Notes: generated by a model from the sequence alone, not told the origin. Shown: positions 18,544-28,182, counted from the first letter of the stretch. The stretch: 64,000 nt of DNA from Corynebacterium caspium DSM 44850 (GCF_030440555.1 NZ_CP047118.1:124001-188000); one strand, 5' to 3'. Numbers and translations are program-made.

Positions 18544-19227
18544 CTACCTAGCGCGGCGCGCCAAGCTTTCAGTATTAAGAATAAGTACTGATTTGCCTTC
18601 GAGCCGAATCCAACCGCGTTGGGCAAAAGTGGCTAGCGCTTTATTTACGGTTTCCCGGGAAGCCCCCACTAGTTGGGCGATTTCTTCCTGGGTGAGATCA
18701 TGATTTACCCGCAGAGCGCCGCCTTCTTGGGATCCAAAACGGTTTGCCAATTGCAGCAAAGTTTTGGCCACACGCCCTGGAACATCGGTGAAGATGAGGT
18801 CGGCCAAGGCGGAGTTTGTCCGTCGTAGCCTACGGGCTAGCACGCGCAAAAGCTGTTGGGCTATTTCAGGGTGAGAGCCTACCCAGTCACGCAACATCTG
18901 GGAATCCATGGTGGCTGCCTGGACATCAGTGACGCAAACAGCAGAAGAAGTGCGTGGGCCGGGGTCGAAGATCGAGAGTTCGCCAAACATATCCGAAGGC
19001 CCCATGACGGTGAGAAGATTCTCCCGGCCATCTGCGGCGTGTCGGGCTAATTTAACTTTGCCTGAAGTGATGATGAAGAGACGATCCCCAGGTTCGCCTT
19101 CGTCGAAAATCGTGGTACCGCGGGGATAGCGCACTGCTTGCATATCCCTAATCAGGTTATGCACTGCAATGGGATCTACACCCTGGAAGATTCCAGCGCG
19201 GGACAGGATCTCCTGTACATCTTCCAC
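18544..19227 (-). CDS. glxR: cAMP-responsive global regulator GlxR (CRP family)
   Basis: A 227-residue CRP/FNR regulator, the same length as C. glutamicum GlxR and nearly identical to it by eye. Residues 10-120 are the cyclic-nucleotide domain, with the cAMP pocket [16 protein letters not shown]. Residues 150-220 are the winged helix, with the recognition stretch [21 protein letters not shown]. It binds TGTGA-N6-TCACA and controls carbon, respiration and many other genes in corynebacteria. The window also holds an adenylate cyclase gene (41544-43076) and one perfect GlxR site (54816-54831). It stands alone on the minus strand, divergent from nth. Confidence 0.97.
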   Translation of the reverse strand: MEDVQEILSRAGIFQGVDPIAVHNLIRDMQAVRYPRGTTIFDEGEPGDRLFIITSGKVKLARHAADGRENLLTVMGPSDMFGELSIFDPGPRTSSAVCVTDVQAATMDSQMLRDWVGSHPEIAQQLLRVLARRLRRTNSALADLIFTDVPGRVAKTLLQLANRFGSQEGGALRVNHDLTQEEIAQLVGASRETVNKALATFAQRGWIRLEGKSVLILNTESLARRAR

Positions 19228-19445
19228 TATCTGCTCCTTTAATGCTCTAAAAAAATATGCGTAACGGAATTAACTATTCACGACCTTCACGCACTATCAA
19301 GCAATCTGCGCACAATTAGTTTTCCGTACTCACTATATGGGGAAAATCGAATTAATGCATTTTCGCCAGGCCCGATAATAGCTATCCGGAACACTTGAAA
19401 CACACTACTACTGTGGTGCTGTTCATAATAGTTAAGATGATCTTT

Positions 19446-20243
19446 ATGGCTTCCACCTTAAGTACTTCGCAGCGTTTACGCCGTCCGGGCACCCACCCGG
19501 CTTTTAAAGGGGTGGAAACTTTCCTGGGATTGAAGCGTCGGGCGCGCCGAATTAACCGCACTTTGGCAGTGGCACATCCCAATGCTCATGCCGAACTTGA
19601 TTTTTCTAATCCTTTAGAGCTTTTAGTGGCTACCGTGCTTTCTGCACAGACCACAGATGTGCGGGTTAACCAGGTCACACCCGCCCTTTTTGCGCGGTAT
19701 CGCACTGCCGCTGATTACGCTAATGCGCAGGTTGAAGAGGTGGCAGAAATTATTAGGCCCACTGGATTTTACCGCGCCAAAGCTAAGAATTTAGTGGGTT
19801 TAGGGCAAGGTTTAGTAGATCGTTTTAATGGAGAAGTTCCGGTGGCATTGGAAGATCTAGTGACGCTTCCGGGGGTGGGGCGCAAGACTGCACATGTGGT
19901 GCGAGGCAATGTTTTTAATAAGCCAGGTCTCACTATTGATACTCATGTCGGCCGGCTTTCCAGACGCCTGGGTCTAACTAAAAATACCGACCCGGTAAAA
20001 GTTGAAGAAGATCTTTCTCTATTATTAGAGCCGCGCGAATGGACCCTATTTTCGCATCGGATGATCTTTCATGGCCGCCGAGTTTGCCATTCCCGAAAAC
20101 CTGCCTGCGGGGCTTGCCTGTTGGCTCCCGATTGTGCCGGATATGGTCAACAAGGCCCCATTGATCCGCCTGAAGCAGCCAAATTAGTGCGGGGAGATAA
20201 TGCCGCCGAACTCATTGCGCTAGCAGAAGGAATCACGCAATAA
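19446..20243 (+). CDS. nth: Endonuclease III
   Basis: A base-excision repair DNA glycosylase/AP lyase of about 265 residues. The helix-hairpin-helix [12 protein letters not shown] carries the catalytic lysine, and the catalytic aspartate is in [16 protein letters not shown]. The C-terminal 4Fe-4S cluster has the spacing C-x6-C-x2-C-x5-C in [20 protein letters not shown] 19446 was chosen because upstream in-frame codons (from 19395) add an unusual hydrophobic leader. It sits next to glxR as in M. tuberculosis and is followed three bases later by the thioredoxin-like gene. Confidence 0.92.
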   Translation: MASTLSTSQRLRRPGTHPAFKGVETFLGLKRRARRINRTLAVAHPNAHAELDFSNPLELLVATVLSAQTTDVRVNQVTPALFARYRTAADYANAQVEEVAEIIRPTGFYRAKAKNLVGLGQGLVDRFNGEVPVALEDLVTLPGVGRKTAHVVRGNVFNKPGLTIDTHVGRLSRRLGLTKNTDPVKVEEDLSLLLEPREWTLFSHRMIFHGRRVCHSRKPACGACLLAPDCAGYGQQGPIDPPEAAKLVRGDNAAELIALAEGITQ

Positions 20244-20245
20244 TC

Positions 20246-20866
20246 ATGCAAAATACTTCAGCGAAAAAAATCGCACTCATTTCCATCCTGGTAATTGCAG
20301 CGCTAACTGCCATTATGATCGCGGTGCTGCCGCAGGCCCTAAAAAAGCCCACCGCAGCTGTTGAGTCAGCCTCCCCGGTAATTTCTGCCGATAATGCTGA
20401 TAATGCGGCGGTATTAGCGTTGCGTCCAGACTGTCCGGCGGTGAGCTTGCCCTTGGATTGCCTCGGCGGTCAGGTGCAAGCTGGGCAGGGTACTGACACT
20501 CGACCCCTCCTGGTGAATATGTGGGCTTGGTGGTGTGCGCCGTGCCAGGAAGAGCTGCCGGTCCTGGAAGAATTTGCGGCCGCGCATCCGCAATACCAAG
20601 TTGTGGGAGTACATGCCGATAAAGAAGCTGGCGCTGGGGCGCAAATCTTGACGGATTTAAAGGTGGGACTTCCAAGTTTTGCTGATCCGAAGCATAAAAT
20701 GGCCGGAATTTATCAGTTGCCCAATGTCTTGCCAGTTAGCTTATTACTAGATCCCACGCGCTTAGATGCACAGGGAAATCCACAGCTCATTAAGCTTTTT
20801 GTTCAAAGTTTTAGCAGCGTGGAGCAGTTATCGACAGCCGTGTCAGAGGCGATTGCCAATGCCTGA
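20246..20866 (+). CDS. TlpA-like thioredoxin-fold protein, membrane-anchored
   Basis: A 206-residue protein with one N-terminal membrane helix (about 8-30) and an outside thioredoxin domain. The active site is WAWWCAPCQEELP (CxxC), and the cis-proline loop is LPNVLPVSLLLD. It probably reduces or isomerises disulfides of exported proteins. It corresponds by position to Rv3673c. It overlaps the NUDIX gene by eight bases and follows nth by two. Confidence 0.88.
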   Translation: MQNTSAKKIALISILVIAALTAIMIAVLPQALKKPTAAVESASPVISADNADNAAVLALRPDCPAVSLPLDCLGGQVQAGQGTDTRPLLVNMWAWWCAPCQEELPVLEEFAAAHPQYQVVGVHADKEAGAGAQILTDLKVGLPSFADPKHKMAGIYQLPNVLPVSLLLDPTRLDAQGNPQLIKLFVQSFSSVEQLSTAVSEAIANA

Positions 20867-21641
20867 AAAATCCCAAAGCTTTTATCCCAGCTCTGATAGT
20901 TCTGGTTTGAATATCGCCTTAAATCCGCAAAACTGCCCTATTTGGATACAAAATCTGGTAGCAGCGATGCCACGTACTGCTGGGCCGGCTACGGCTGGGC
21001 CTGCGAAGCAGGTTACCCCCACCCTCGCTACCCCCACCACTGCTGTTCCCGCAGTGGAAGCTGCAGTATTAGTGCTGCTCACTGGGGGTGATGCGCAGTA
21101 TTTGCCGGCAGATGCTGCGGTGCTTTTAACGCATCGCACTATCACTATGCGTTCACATGCAGGGCAGATCGCATTTCCTGGTGGGCGGATTGATAGCACT
21201 GATATTTCCCCGGTTGATGCGGCTTTGCGGGAGGCGTGGGAGGAAACCGGTTTGAACCGGTTGCAGGTAACTCCAGCGGCGCAGTTGCGGTGGCTAAAGG
21301 GTCCGGTGCGCCCGTATCCGATACATCCGGTGGTGGCTTATGCGCCGCATCGAGTAGCGGTCACAGAATTTAGCCCCACTGAAACTGACCATGTGTTTTA
21401 TGCCGATATTGCGAAGTTGCTTGCCCCGGAAAATCGTTTCACCGTGCAGCGTCCTATTGCCGGCGGGCGGTGGCATGGTCCGGCTTTTATGGTGGATGGA
21501 TACTTGGTTTGGGGGTTTACTGCCACGATTTTAGATGAGTTGATTCGCCAGGCTGGGTGGGAAATACCTTGGGATAAGAGCATCCGGGTGGATTTAGCAG
21601 AAGCAGAACGTGCTTCTAGAAATTTTGACGCATTGTCCTAA
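20859..21641 (+). CDS. NUDIX hydrolase, CoA pyrophosphatase type
   Basis: About 260 residues. The NUDIX box is present as GGRIDSTD followed by AALREAWEETGL, and the CoA-pyrophosphatase stretch MRSHAGQIAFPGG precedes it. Enzymes of this group cut CoA and related nucleotides. The ATG at 20859 overlaps the end of the TlpA gene and was chosen over upstream in-frame codons. An Ala/Pro/Thr-rich insert (about residues 38-65) lies before the catalytic core. It belongs to the nth-TlpA-NUDIX-marP run. Confidence 0.85.
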   Translation: MPEKSQSFYPSSDSSGLNIALNPQNCPIWIQNLVAAMPRTAGPATAGPAKQVTPTLATPTTAVPAVEAAVLVLLTGGDAQYLPADAAVLLTHRTITMRSHAGQIAFPGGRIDSTDISPVDAALREAWEETGLNRLQVTPAAQLRWLKGPVRPYPIHPVVAYAPHRVAVTEFSPTETDHVFYADIAKLLAPENRFTVQRPIAGGRWHGPAFMVDGYLVWGFTATILDELIRQAGWEIPWDKSIRVDLAEAERASRNFDALS

Positions 21642-21698
21642 CGGCGTCTCGAGCGGAGTAGAGTAGCAGAGAATACTCACTCATGAAAGCGATTTTTA

Positions 21699-22892
21699 GT
21701 GACCCCTGCCCTGATTACTGACCTCACCGTGTGCGTGCTTGCCTGCATAGCGATGATAGGTGGTTGGCGTTTAGGCGCGGTTTCCTCGGTACTTTCAACT
21801 ATTGGCGTAATTGCTGGTTTGATGCTGGGCGCTGGGCTTTCCACTATTGCAATGCGCGTTACTGACCAGGTAGCTTTGCGCATTTTGATTACTTTGGGGC
21901 TGGTGCTGCTATTTGTGGCCATCGGTAATATTGTTGGCGGTATTTTGGGGGCCGCCCTGCGGGTAAATTTCCGCACCCGAAGTGCAGTTCGCGTGGATTC
22001 CTTCTTGGGGGCGGTTTTCCAAACCAGCGCTACGTTGATTGTATTGTGGCTTATTTCTATGCCCTTAGCTGCAGGTTTCGGTGGTTCGGTCGCTCAGGGA
22101 ATTAGTGGTTCGCACGCTATGCACCTGATAAATCGGGTGACGCCTTATCGTTTGGAGCAGTGGCCTTCCAAAATATCGGCGATGCTTAATGAAAGCGGCT
22201 TGCCCCCGCTAGTTTCTCCTTTTGCTGATCATCCGAATCCGCAGGTAGAAGCCCCGCGGGTGAATGTCGAAAATGTGGAGTTAGTTGAAGCGATGCGCCC
22301 TTCGGTGGTGCATGTCGTAGCTGAAGCTGAGCATTGTCGACGCCGCCTTTTAGGCTCTGGAGTGGTGGTAGAACCTGATTATGTGGTGACTAATGCCCAT
22401 GTGGTGGCTGGTTCAGAATCGGTGCGTTTGGATACCTCTATTGGTACCGCTACGGCCAATATTGTGTATTACAACCCGCAAGTAGATATTGCAGTTTTGT
22501 ATAGCCCTGGTTTAGGTTTACCCGCGCTACCGTGGGCCCAAAATCCGGCACAGACTGGCGATGAAGCCATCGTTATGGGTTTTCCGCAGTCTGGTCCTTT
22601 TGAGGCCGCACCGGCGCGGATTCGCAGTAGTCTGCTAATTTCTGGCCCTGATATTTATGCTGCCGGCCGGGTAGAAAGAGAAGCTTATACCGTGCGTGGC
22701 ACTATTCGCGAAGGTAATTCAGGCGGGCCCATGGTAAATGATTATGGTGAAATTCTCGGCATTGTTTTCGGTGCTTCTATAGATCAGTCGGATACTGGAT
22801 ATGTATTAACTGCCAAAGAGGTTCGCAGTCATATTGGGGATATAACTACCTTGCGGACTGAGGTGGGAACTCAGGAGTGTGTGGCGCAATAA
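21699..22892 (+). CDS. marP: MarP-like membrane serine protease
   Basis: A 397-residue protein with four N-terminal membrane helices of the CvpA/colicin V type (to about residue 125) and an extracytoplasmic trypsin-like domain. The catalytic triad is His in VTNAHVVAG (about 234), Asp in NPQVDIAVLY (about 263) and Ser in REGNSGGPMV (about 341). In M. tuberculosis MarP (Rv3671c) senses acid and oxidative stress and activates a cell-wall hydrolase; the same order of neighbours supports the name. GTG 21699 is the start; an ATG at 21683 runs into a stop after 12 codons. Confidence 0.9.
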   Translation: MTPALITDLTVCVLACIAMIGGWRLGAVSSVLSTIGVIAGLMLGAGLSTIAMRVTDQVALRILITLGLVLLFVAIGNIVGGILGAALRVNFRTRSAVRVDSFLGAVFQTSATLIVLWLISMPLAAGFGGSVAQGISGSHAMHLINRVTPYRLEQWPSKISAMLNESGLPPLVSPFADHPNPQVEAPRVNVENVELVEAMRPSVVHVVAEAEHCRRRLLGSGVVVEPDYVVTNAHVVAGSESVRLDTSIGTATANIVYYNPQVDIAVLYSPGLGLPALPWAQNPAQTGDEAIVMGFPQSGPFEAAPARIRSSLLISGPDIYAAGRVEREAYTVRGTIREGNSGGPMVNDYGEILGIVFGASIDQSDTGYVLTAKEVRSHIGDITTLRTEVGTQECVAQ

Positions 22893-22898
22893 TTAGCT

Positions 22899-23834
22899 TT
22901 AACGATGTTGCGCAAAACTGATAATTTGGGCTTTAAAAGCTGCCGGATTCTCCACTGCTGGTAGTTCTCCTACCTGGGGAATTTGGGCTATTTCAAGTTG
23001 TGGAGCACGTTCTTTGCTAAGTGCGCCTAGCTGTTGCCAAAGGGGTTTATCGGGGTGAATTAGTAATGTGGGTTGTTCGATTATCGGGCTAGACCAGCGA
23101 GTGGTGCCTGGGGCATTTAAGAGGCGATGAATAGCTCCGGTGCCGGTTTTAGTGGCGCTAATTCCAGCGGCTAGTATCCGCAGCGCTAGTTCTTCCTCCC
23201 AGCGCGGACTGGTGTGAAAGACGGCGTTGGTAGAGTTTTCTAAATTACGTTTGAAGGTTGCAGGACTAATGCGTAATTGTCCGGAGGCGCGCGTTAGGGT
23301 GGTGCGTTTTAATAAATGGGGGGCTAGCCAGGGGGTGGTGGTTAATAAAATGCGTAAATCTGCTGGATGTGCTGCTGCCGATACGATTAGCTGGGATACC
23401 TGTTGTGGATAAGCTGCTGCAGTGCACCAGGCGATGGAGCCGCCGGTATCGCTGCCAACCAAGATGGCTTGGTCATGTCCCAGAGCTTGAATAAGGCCAG
23501 CGATATCGCTGGTGGCGGCGCGCATATTGTAGCCATAGGAAAGTGGGGGTTTATCAGACATTCCAAAGCCGCGCATATCTATTGCCGAGACATGGAATCC
23601 TGCTGCTGCTAGTGGGGCAATTAGATAGCGATATTCGAACCAGCCGCTGTAGGCTCCGTGGAGCAATAACAGCAAAGGGTCAGTGGTGGCACCGGCTTGA
23701 ACTATATGGAAACGGGCCCCTCTGGCATGGACAAATCCATGCTGGAAGGGGCCTTCGAGTTCGATAACAGTGGGAGAGTAAGTGCCAAAAGCTGTGGTTG
23801 GTTCAGGCAGCGTGAATGATGCTTCAGTGTTCAC
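22899..23834 (-). CDS. Alpha/beta hydrolase (epoxide hydrolase-like)
   Basis: A 311-residue alpha/beta-hydrolase fold protein. LLLLLHGAYSGWFEYRYL is the oxyanion-hole region. The nucleophile elbow is LVGSDTGGSIAW, where the nucleophile is Asp rather than Ser, as in epoxide hydrolases and dehalogenases. The later acid/base histidine is not obvious: HPDKPLW and PAVENPAAF are near the expected place. In M. tuberculosis the gene after marP is ephE (Rv3670), which supports this class. It converges on marP with six bases between. Confidence 0.8.
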   Translation of the reverse strand: MNTEASFTLPEPTTAFGTYSPTVIELEGPFQHGFVHARGARFHIVQAGATTDPLLLLLHGAYSGWFEYRYLIAPLAAAGFHVSAIDMRGFGMSDKPPLSYGYNMRAATSDIAGLIQALGHDQAILVGSDTGGSIAWCTAAAYPQQVSQLIVSAAAHPADLRILLTTTPWLAPHLLKRTTLTRASGQLRISPATFKRNLENSTNAVFHTSPRWEEELALRILAAGISATKTGTGAIHRLLNAPGTTRWSSPIIEQPTLLIHPDKPLWQQLGALSKERAPQLEIAQIPQVGELPAVENPAAFKAQIISFAQHR

Positions 23835-23861
23835 GTAGCCTCAGCCTCCCAGAAAGCTTAA

Positions 23862-24365
23862 TTAGCTGTACATGCCGCGAGTAGCAGCATCGAGATTCTT
23901 CTCGGCTTTGCCGGGAACTAGCTTTTTGAGCTCGTTAACTGATTCCATGGTGCGTTTGGGGGCACCCATTTTTTTGATTTTGCGCCACCCAAAAATGGCG
24001 ATAAATACCGCGAGGACCAGCATGAGGGCGAAAACGATAAGGAAGGCAGCCCACCGGTCTAGCCAGAGTGCGAGCAGTTCTGCCAGGAAGAAAAAGAAGA
24101 AAAAGGAGCTGTACAGGGCGATTATTCCTGCGGCACCGAAAGCACCGCCACCGACGAGCGCTTTCTTTGCTTGGGCACCAATTTCAGATTTTGCTAGCTC
24201 TACCTCAGCGCGAACCAGCGAGGAAATCTGGGAAGTAGCTTTACTTACCAGTGTGCCTACGGATTCTTCGCCTGTTGAGGCATCAACATCGCGTAAAGGA
24301 ATCGAGTTGACTTGCGCTTCAAAATTATGCGCGGAGTCAGTGAATAGTCCGTCCTTATTGCTCAC
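23862..24365 (-). CDS. Actinobacterial holin-X family membrane protein
   Basis: A 167-residue protein with two membrane helices (about 72-95 and 100-125) after a soluble region, VSKATSQISSLVRAEVELAKSEIG, which is the signature of the Rv3669/DUF1469 family. These are chromosomal membrane proteins; despite the name no lysis function is known. It lies upstream of the hydrolase gene on the same strand with 27 bases between, and matches Rv3669 beside ephE. Confidence 0.85.
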   Translation of the reverse strand: MSNKDGLFTDSAHNFEAQVNSIPLRDVDASTGEESVGTLVSKATSQISSLVRAEVELAKSEIGAQAKKALVGGGAFGAAGIIALYSSFFFFFFLAELLALWLDRWAAFLIVFALMLVLAVFIAIFGWRKIKKMGAPKRTMESVNELKKLVPGKAEKNLDAATRGMYS

Positions 24366-24487
24366 TGTTAGTCTTCCTCCAGAAAAATTTGGTGCTAGCG
24401 GTTGCTTGGGGAATGCCCCAAACAGGTTTATCAGTTTAGTGTAGCTGTGGTTCAGATATTAGCCATCGTTCTCATGGTTTAAATGAG

Positions 24488-25360
24488 TTAGGCGCGTTTG
24501 CTACGTCCTGCGAACCACACTACGCCAGCAGTAACTGCGGCAATGCCGGCAACCACGCCAGTGCCTATAGTTACTTCGCGGGCTGTGGGGGCAGTAAATA
24601 GCGGTTCGGGATTTTTAAAGCTTCGAATAGTCCACCCATTGGCCAGGGCGGCTTTTTTCATTGCTCGATCCGGATTAACTGCCACTGGATTTCCCACTAC
24701 TTCTAACATGGGAATATCGGTAGCGGAATCTGAATAAGCAAAACAAGCGGTTAGATCGTATCCTTTTTCGGTAGCCATCTGCTGTATCGCTGCCGCTTTA
24801 GCCGCACCCTTGTTATAGGAAAGCACGGCCCCGGTATACATCCCATCAATAACTTCTAGCTCAGTAGCTATTACTGCATCGGCATTTAGTTCGCGAGCAA
24901 TGGGTTCTACTAGGTCAATCGCAGATGCACTGACAATAATAACGTCATGACCTGCTTCTTTATGGAAATTGATAAGTTCTCTAGCTTCTGAATAGATAGC
25001 CGGAATCATCACTGAGTGAATGGTTTCATGAGCCATGGTTTGAATATCGGCTACTGACCAACCCGCAATCATTCCGGAGAGATAATCACGTGTGGAATCC
25101 ATAGCTTCACTAGATTGCCCGGCGCGCATAAAGATTGCCGTAGCCAGTGAAATTTGAAAAGCCTCTAGCGGGGTAATGACTCCTTTAGAGAGGAATTCTT
25201 TACTGAAAGCGTGCGCTGAGGATGTGGCGATAATGGTTTTATCTAGATCAAAAAACGCTGCTACCTGGTCCGACTGGGTTTTTGCAAGGCTTGCTTCAGG
25301 TGCTTCCCTAGGAGGGGAAGCGCTCTGATGCGAAATTGGATCGCCGGGTGCCGAACACAT
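24488..25360 (-). CDS. HAD-IB family phosphatase (SerB-like)
   Basis: A 290-residue haloacid-dehalogenase-family hydrolase of the Rv3661 type. The nucleophile motif is FFDLDKTII (DxDxT), followed by IIVSASAI with the motif II serine and YSDSATDIPMLE with the acidic motif. A C-terminal membrane helix (about 263-283) and a basic tail anchor it to the membrane. SerB-like members act on phosphoserine or small phosphoesters; the substrate is unknown. It is divergent from the 6C RNA gene, as in M. tuberculosis. Confidence 0.87.
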   Translation of the reverse strand: MCSAPGDPISHQSASPPREAPEASLAKTQSDQVAAFFDLDKTIIATSSAHAFSKEFLSKGVITPLEAFQISLATAIFMRAGQSSEAMDSTRDYLSGMIAGWSVADIQTMAHETIHSVMIPAIYSEARELINFHKEAGHDVIIVSASAIDLVEPIARELNADAVIATELEVIDGMYTGAVLSYNKGAAKAAAIQQMATEKGYDLTACFAYSDSATDIPMLEVVGNPVAVNPDRAMKKAALANGWTIRSFKNPEPLFTAPTAREVTIGTGVVAGIAAVTAGVVWFAGRSKRA

Positions 25361-25409
25361 GGCGACTATCCTAGCGCTTTAATAACTAGCTATGTGCTAA
25401 TTCACGATG

Positions 25410-25438
25410 TTGCTCCTTTGCTTTATCACTGCTATAGT
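25410..25438 (+). promoter_or_regulatory. Promoter of 6C RNA
   Basis: TTGCTC (25410-25415) and TATAGT (25433-25438) are 17 bases apart and point to a transcription start near 25445, just upstream of the two C-loop hairpins. Confidence 0.55.
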
Positions 25439-25444
25439 GCATAA

Positions 25445-25550
25445 GTGCAAGGCCCCGATATACTGTGTGGCCTGCCCCGGTTATCCCCCCCGAGACCGGG
25501 AAGATGCCCTACGCACACCCCCCCGAGGCGTAGGGCATCGCTTTATTTTT
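25445..25550 (+). ncRNA. 6C small RNA
   Basis: Two hairpins each expose a run of seven C in the loop, the defining trait of actinobacterial 6C RNA. The first pairs CCCGGT (25476-25481) with ACCGGG (25495-25500). The second pairs GATGCCCTACGC (25503-25514) with GCGTAGGGCATC (25528-25539) and is followed by CTTTATTTTT, which acts as the terminator. The location between the HAD phosphatase and ssd/tad genes is exactly that of B11/6C in M. tuberculosis. The C-rich loops are thought to pair with G-rich ribosome-binding sites of target mRNAs. The 5' end is inferred from the promoter. Confidence 0.88.
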
Positions 25551-25682
25551 AAATACTTTTTATATAATCCCATGTTAAACCCCCAATTTGTGGTATCACA
25601 CTCGCTTAGCTTTTGGCTTTTGCGGTAGTGCTTTCCTCGGATACTAACTGGAATTTCAGTATTGGCAAGCCGCTAAAAGAAG

Positions 25683-25732
25683 TTATCCACAATCGCTTAT
25701 GGCAAGGCCTGTAAAGCGGGAAGTTATCCACA
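25683..25732 (+). promoter_or_regulatory. Pair of perfect DnaA boxes upstream of the tad locus
   Basis: TTATCCACA occurs at 25683-25691 and again at 25724-25732 in the same orientation, 41 bases apart (about four helical turns). Both lie between the 6C RNA terminator and the ssd start. Two perfect copies in one gap are unlikely by chance and may make the tad promoter responsive to DnaA. Confidence 0.5.
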
Positions 25733-25784
25733 GGCCAGGCAAGCTGGGATTGCAATTCTGGTGCTTTGGATCAGAATCGGGGCT

Positions 25785-27077
25785 ATGAATCAAACTGTAA
25801 TTTTAGTGGCCGTTGCTGATCCCACTACGTATCCAGAAGCGTTGCATATTGCCGCAGCAACTGGAAAACCCCTAGTAGATGCCAGTCTGGATATTGCCGC
25901 GGCGAGACAAGCTTATCGACGCGCACACGCCATCCTTTTAGATGCTGCAGGTTTAAAAAATCTTTGCAGCAGCGCTACTTCTAGCGCGGATACCTGGCAA
26001 CCACCACCGCGAGCAGAGATCTTCTACATACAAGCTGAACCAGGGCCCATAATGTGGGATTTGGTGCAAGAAAGCGGGGCTAAAGAAGCCTATATTATTC
26101 CAGCTCAAGCAGTGGATTTACTTAGTGCCCTAGGTAATTTGGCGCGTGGTTTGCATAATTTGCCAGAGCAAAGGGCAGGGCCACCATTGGCAGCAGAGTC
26201 GATGCCGGGGCAGGGACGAGGGCAAAGACAAGGACACGGACGGGGACGAGAGCAGGAGCAGAGGCAGGGGGATATCGCGGGGACCTATTTTAAACCAGCT
26301 CGCATAATCACTTTGGTTGGAGCTGGCGGTGGGGTGGGTACTTCTACTTTGGTGGCAACTACTGCGCTAACAGCGCTAGCTAAGCAAGCTGCTTGTTTGG
26401 TAGTTGATGCACGAAGTCGTTCAGGGGGATTGGATTTGTTATTGGGCTGTGAAAGTAGCCTGGGGGCGCGTTGGGAGGATCTGAGCTTTAGTACGCTTTC
26501 TGCCGAAGCCACTGAGGTAGCCGGTGGGGTAGGTGGTGGGGTAGGTGGTGGACGCATCGAATTAGCTGCATTATTGGCTGCCTTACCCAGGGTGCGCACT
26601 AAAAGCGATGGGAGTTTGCGGATACTTAGTTATGCGCGCAGCAGTACTGCCCAGCAGGTGCGCATCTCTTTGGCCAAAGTTTTAGAGGCGGTGCTAGATG
26701 GGGCAGGAACGCAGTTAGATCTGGTGATTTGTGATGCGCGCGGCTTAAATAGTTTGGCTTTAGAGGCTGTTAGTTATTCCGATGCAGTGGTAGTAGTTTG
26801 TGCTGCGGAATTACGATGCGCAGCGGAAGCTACAAATATGATTGCGCAATTTCAGGCGGTAGCTCCAGCTATTTCGATAAGTTCGATATTGGTGCATCGG
26901 CTATATTCTGGAATTGGGGAAGCTGAATATGTGGAATTAACGGGGGCGCCGGTAATTGCACAGTTAAAGCAGCGCAGTCGGGTTACTAAGCTAGCTGAAC
27001 TTGGGGGATTACATAATCTTGGGGCTTTGCCGAAGGATTTAAGAAAAGCGGCCCAGGTGGTGTGGGCTAATGGATAA
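25785..27077 (+). CDS. Ssd/CpaE-like P-loop ATPase of the tad locus
   Basis: About 430 residues, the first gene of the tad operon and matching Rv3660c (Ssd). Residues about 175 onwards form a MinD/ParA-like domain, but the Walker A stretch is GAGGGVGTSTL with Thr where MinD has the second Lys, as in CpaE. LVVDARSRSGGLD and VICDARGL are the later ATPase strands. CpaE proteins place Tad pilus machines at the cell pole; Ssd has been linked to septum regulation in mycobacteria. A Gln/Arg/Gly-rich linker (about residues 140-165) looks newly expanded. ATG 25785 was preferred to an upstream GTG at 25761. It overlaps tadA by eight bases. Confidence 0.85.
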   Translation: MNQTVILVAVADPTTYPEALHIAAATGKPLVDASLDIAAARQAYRRAHAILLDAAGLKNLCSSATSSADTWQPPPRAEIFYIQAEPGPIMWDLVQESGAKEAYIIPAQAVDLLSALGNLARGLHNLPEQRAGPPLAAESMPGQGRGQRQGHGRGREQEQRQGDIAGTYFKPARIITLVGAGGGVGTSTLVATTALTALAKQAACLVVDARSRSGGLDLLLGCESSLGARWEDLSFSTLSAEATEVAGGVGGGVGGGRIELAALLAALPRVRTKSDGSLRILSYARSSTAQQVRISLAKVLEAVLDGAGTQLDLVICDARGLNSLALEAVSYSDAVVVVCAAELRCAAEATNMIAQFQAVAPAISISSILVHRLYSGIGEAEYVELTGAPVIAQLKQRSRVTKLAELGGLHNLGALPKDLRKAAQVVWANG

Positions 27078-28182
27078 GCAGGCCCAAGAAAAACTAGTGC
27101 GGGCAGTCCAACGAAGTTTGGTGGATCGCTATGGCAGTGGTTTGGGGGCTGATAGTGCGCAATTAGCTAGCTTAGTGCGCGAACATGCGGGCGTTATTAG
27201 TGATCTCAGCTTATTAGAAGTGTTGCGGGCTTTAAGAAATGATTCCACTGGAGTTGGTATTTTAGAGCCCCTGGTATGTCTGCCAGAGGTTACTGATGTG
27301 CTGGTAAATGGGCCGCGCCAGGTTTGGGTGGATCGGGGTAAAGGACTGGTTAAAAGCGATATTTGCTTTAGTAATGAAGCAGATATTAGGCGCTTGGCAA
27401 CACGGTTAGTGGTAAATTCTGGCGGGCGGTTAGATGATTCTCACCCATATGCAGATGCTCGCTTGCCGCGCTTAGATGGCACCACTTTGCGTATCCACGC
27501 GGTAATTCCACCATTGGCACATGGCGGAACCTGCCTAAGTTTGCGCGTCCTTCGTCCTAGTAGTTTGGATCTGCAGGCCTTAATAGCGCGCGGTGCAGTA
27601 GCCCCAGCGGCGGCTAGCCATTTGCGGAAGATGCTGGAAAAACGGGCCGCCTTCCTTATCGTAGGCGGTACCGGTAGTGGGAAAACAACACTTCTAGCAG
27701 CACTTTTGCAAAGCTTGCCTGCAACCGAGCGGCTAGTGTGTATCGAAGACACCCCCGAACTCAGCACCAGTATCCATCCGCATCTAGTGCCCTTAGCTGC
27801 CCGGGGTGCCAATGTGGAAGGCCGCGGAGAAATTAGCTTAACGATGCTGCTTCGCCAAGCCTTGCGTATGCGCCCCGACCGGATCATCGTAGGAGAGATT
27901 CGTGGGGGAGAAATCGTGGATCTATTAAGTGCCTTAAATACAGGTCATGAGGGCGGTGCTGGGACTTTACACGCCAATAACTTAGAAGAAGTGCCTGCAC
28001 GTTTGGAAGCCTTATGTGCCTTGGGTGGGTTGGGGAGGAAAGAGGCTCATAGTCAGATTTTGGCAGCGGTGAAAAATATTGTGGTTATGCAGCGCACCCC
28101 AGCTGGGCAACGAGAATTAACCCATATTGGACGTCTATTTGATAGCGGAGGCTTAGCGGTGGAAACGATATGGGAGAAATAA
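27070..28182 (+). CDS. tadA: TadA pilus assembly ATPase
   Basis: A 370-residue type II/IV secretion ATPase. Walker A is GGTGSGKTTLLAALL, Walker B is RMRPDRIIVGEIRGGE, and the His box GHEGGAGTLHANN follows. It powers polymerisation of Flp pili from the cytoplasmic side. It has the short actinobacterial form without the long N-terminal extension of classical TadA. Overlaps on both sides (ssd by eight bases, tadB by 13) show one translationally coupled operon. Confidence 0.93.
   Translation: MDKQAQEKLVRAVQRSLVDRYGSGLGADSAQLASLVREHAGVISDLSLLEVLRALRNDSTGVGILEPLVCLPEVTDVLVNGPRQVWVDRGKGLVKSDICFSNEADIRRLATRLVVNSGGRLDDSHPYADARLPRLDGTTLRIHAVIPPLAHGGTCLSLRVLRPSSLDLQALIARGAVAPAAASHLRKMLEKRAAFLIVGGTGSGKTTLLAALLQSLPATERLVCIEDTPELSTSIHPHLVPLAARGANVEGRGEISLTMLLRQALRMRPDRIIVGEIRGGEIVDLLSALNTGHEGGAGTLHANNLEEVPARLEALCALGGLGRKEAHSQILAAVKNIVVMQRTPAGQRELTHIGRLFDSGGLAVETIWEK

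Noticed and set aside
25393-25407. TGTGCTAATTCACG considered as a GlxR site upstream of the 6C RNA
   Set aside because: The two half-sites are two bases too close to each other for the TGTGA-N6-TCACA spacing.
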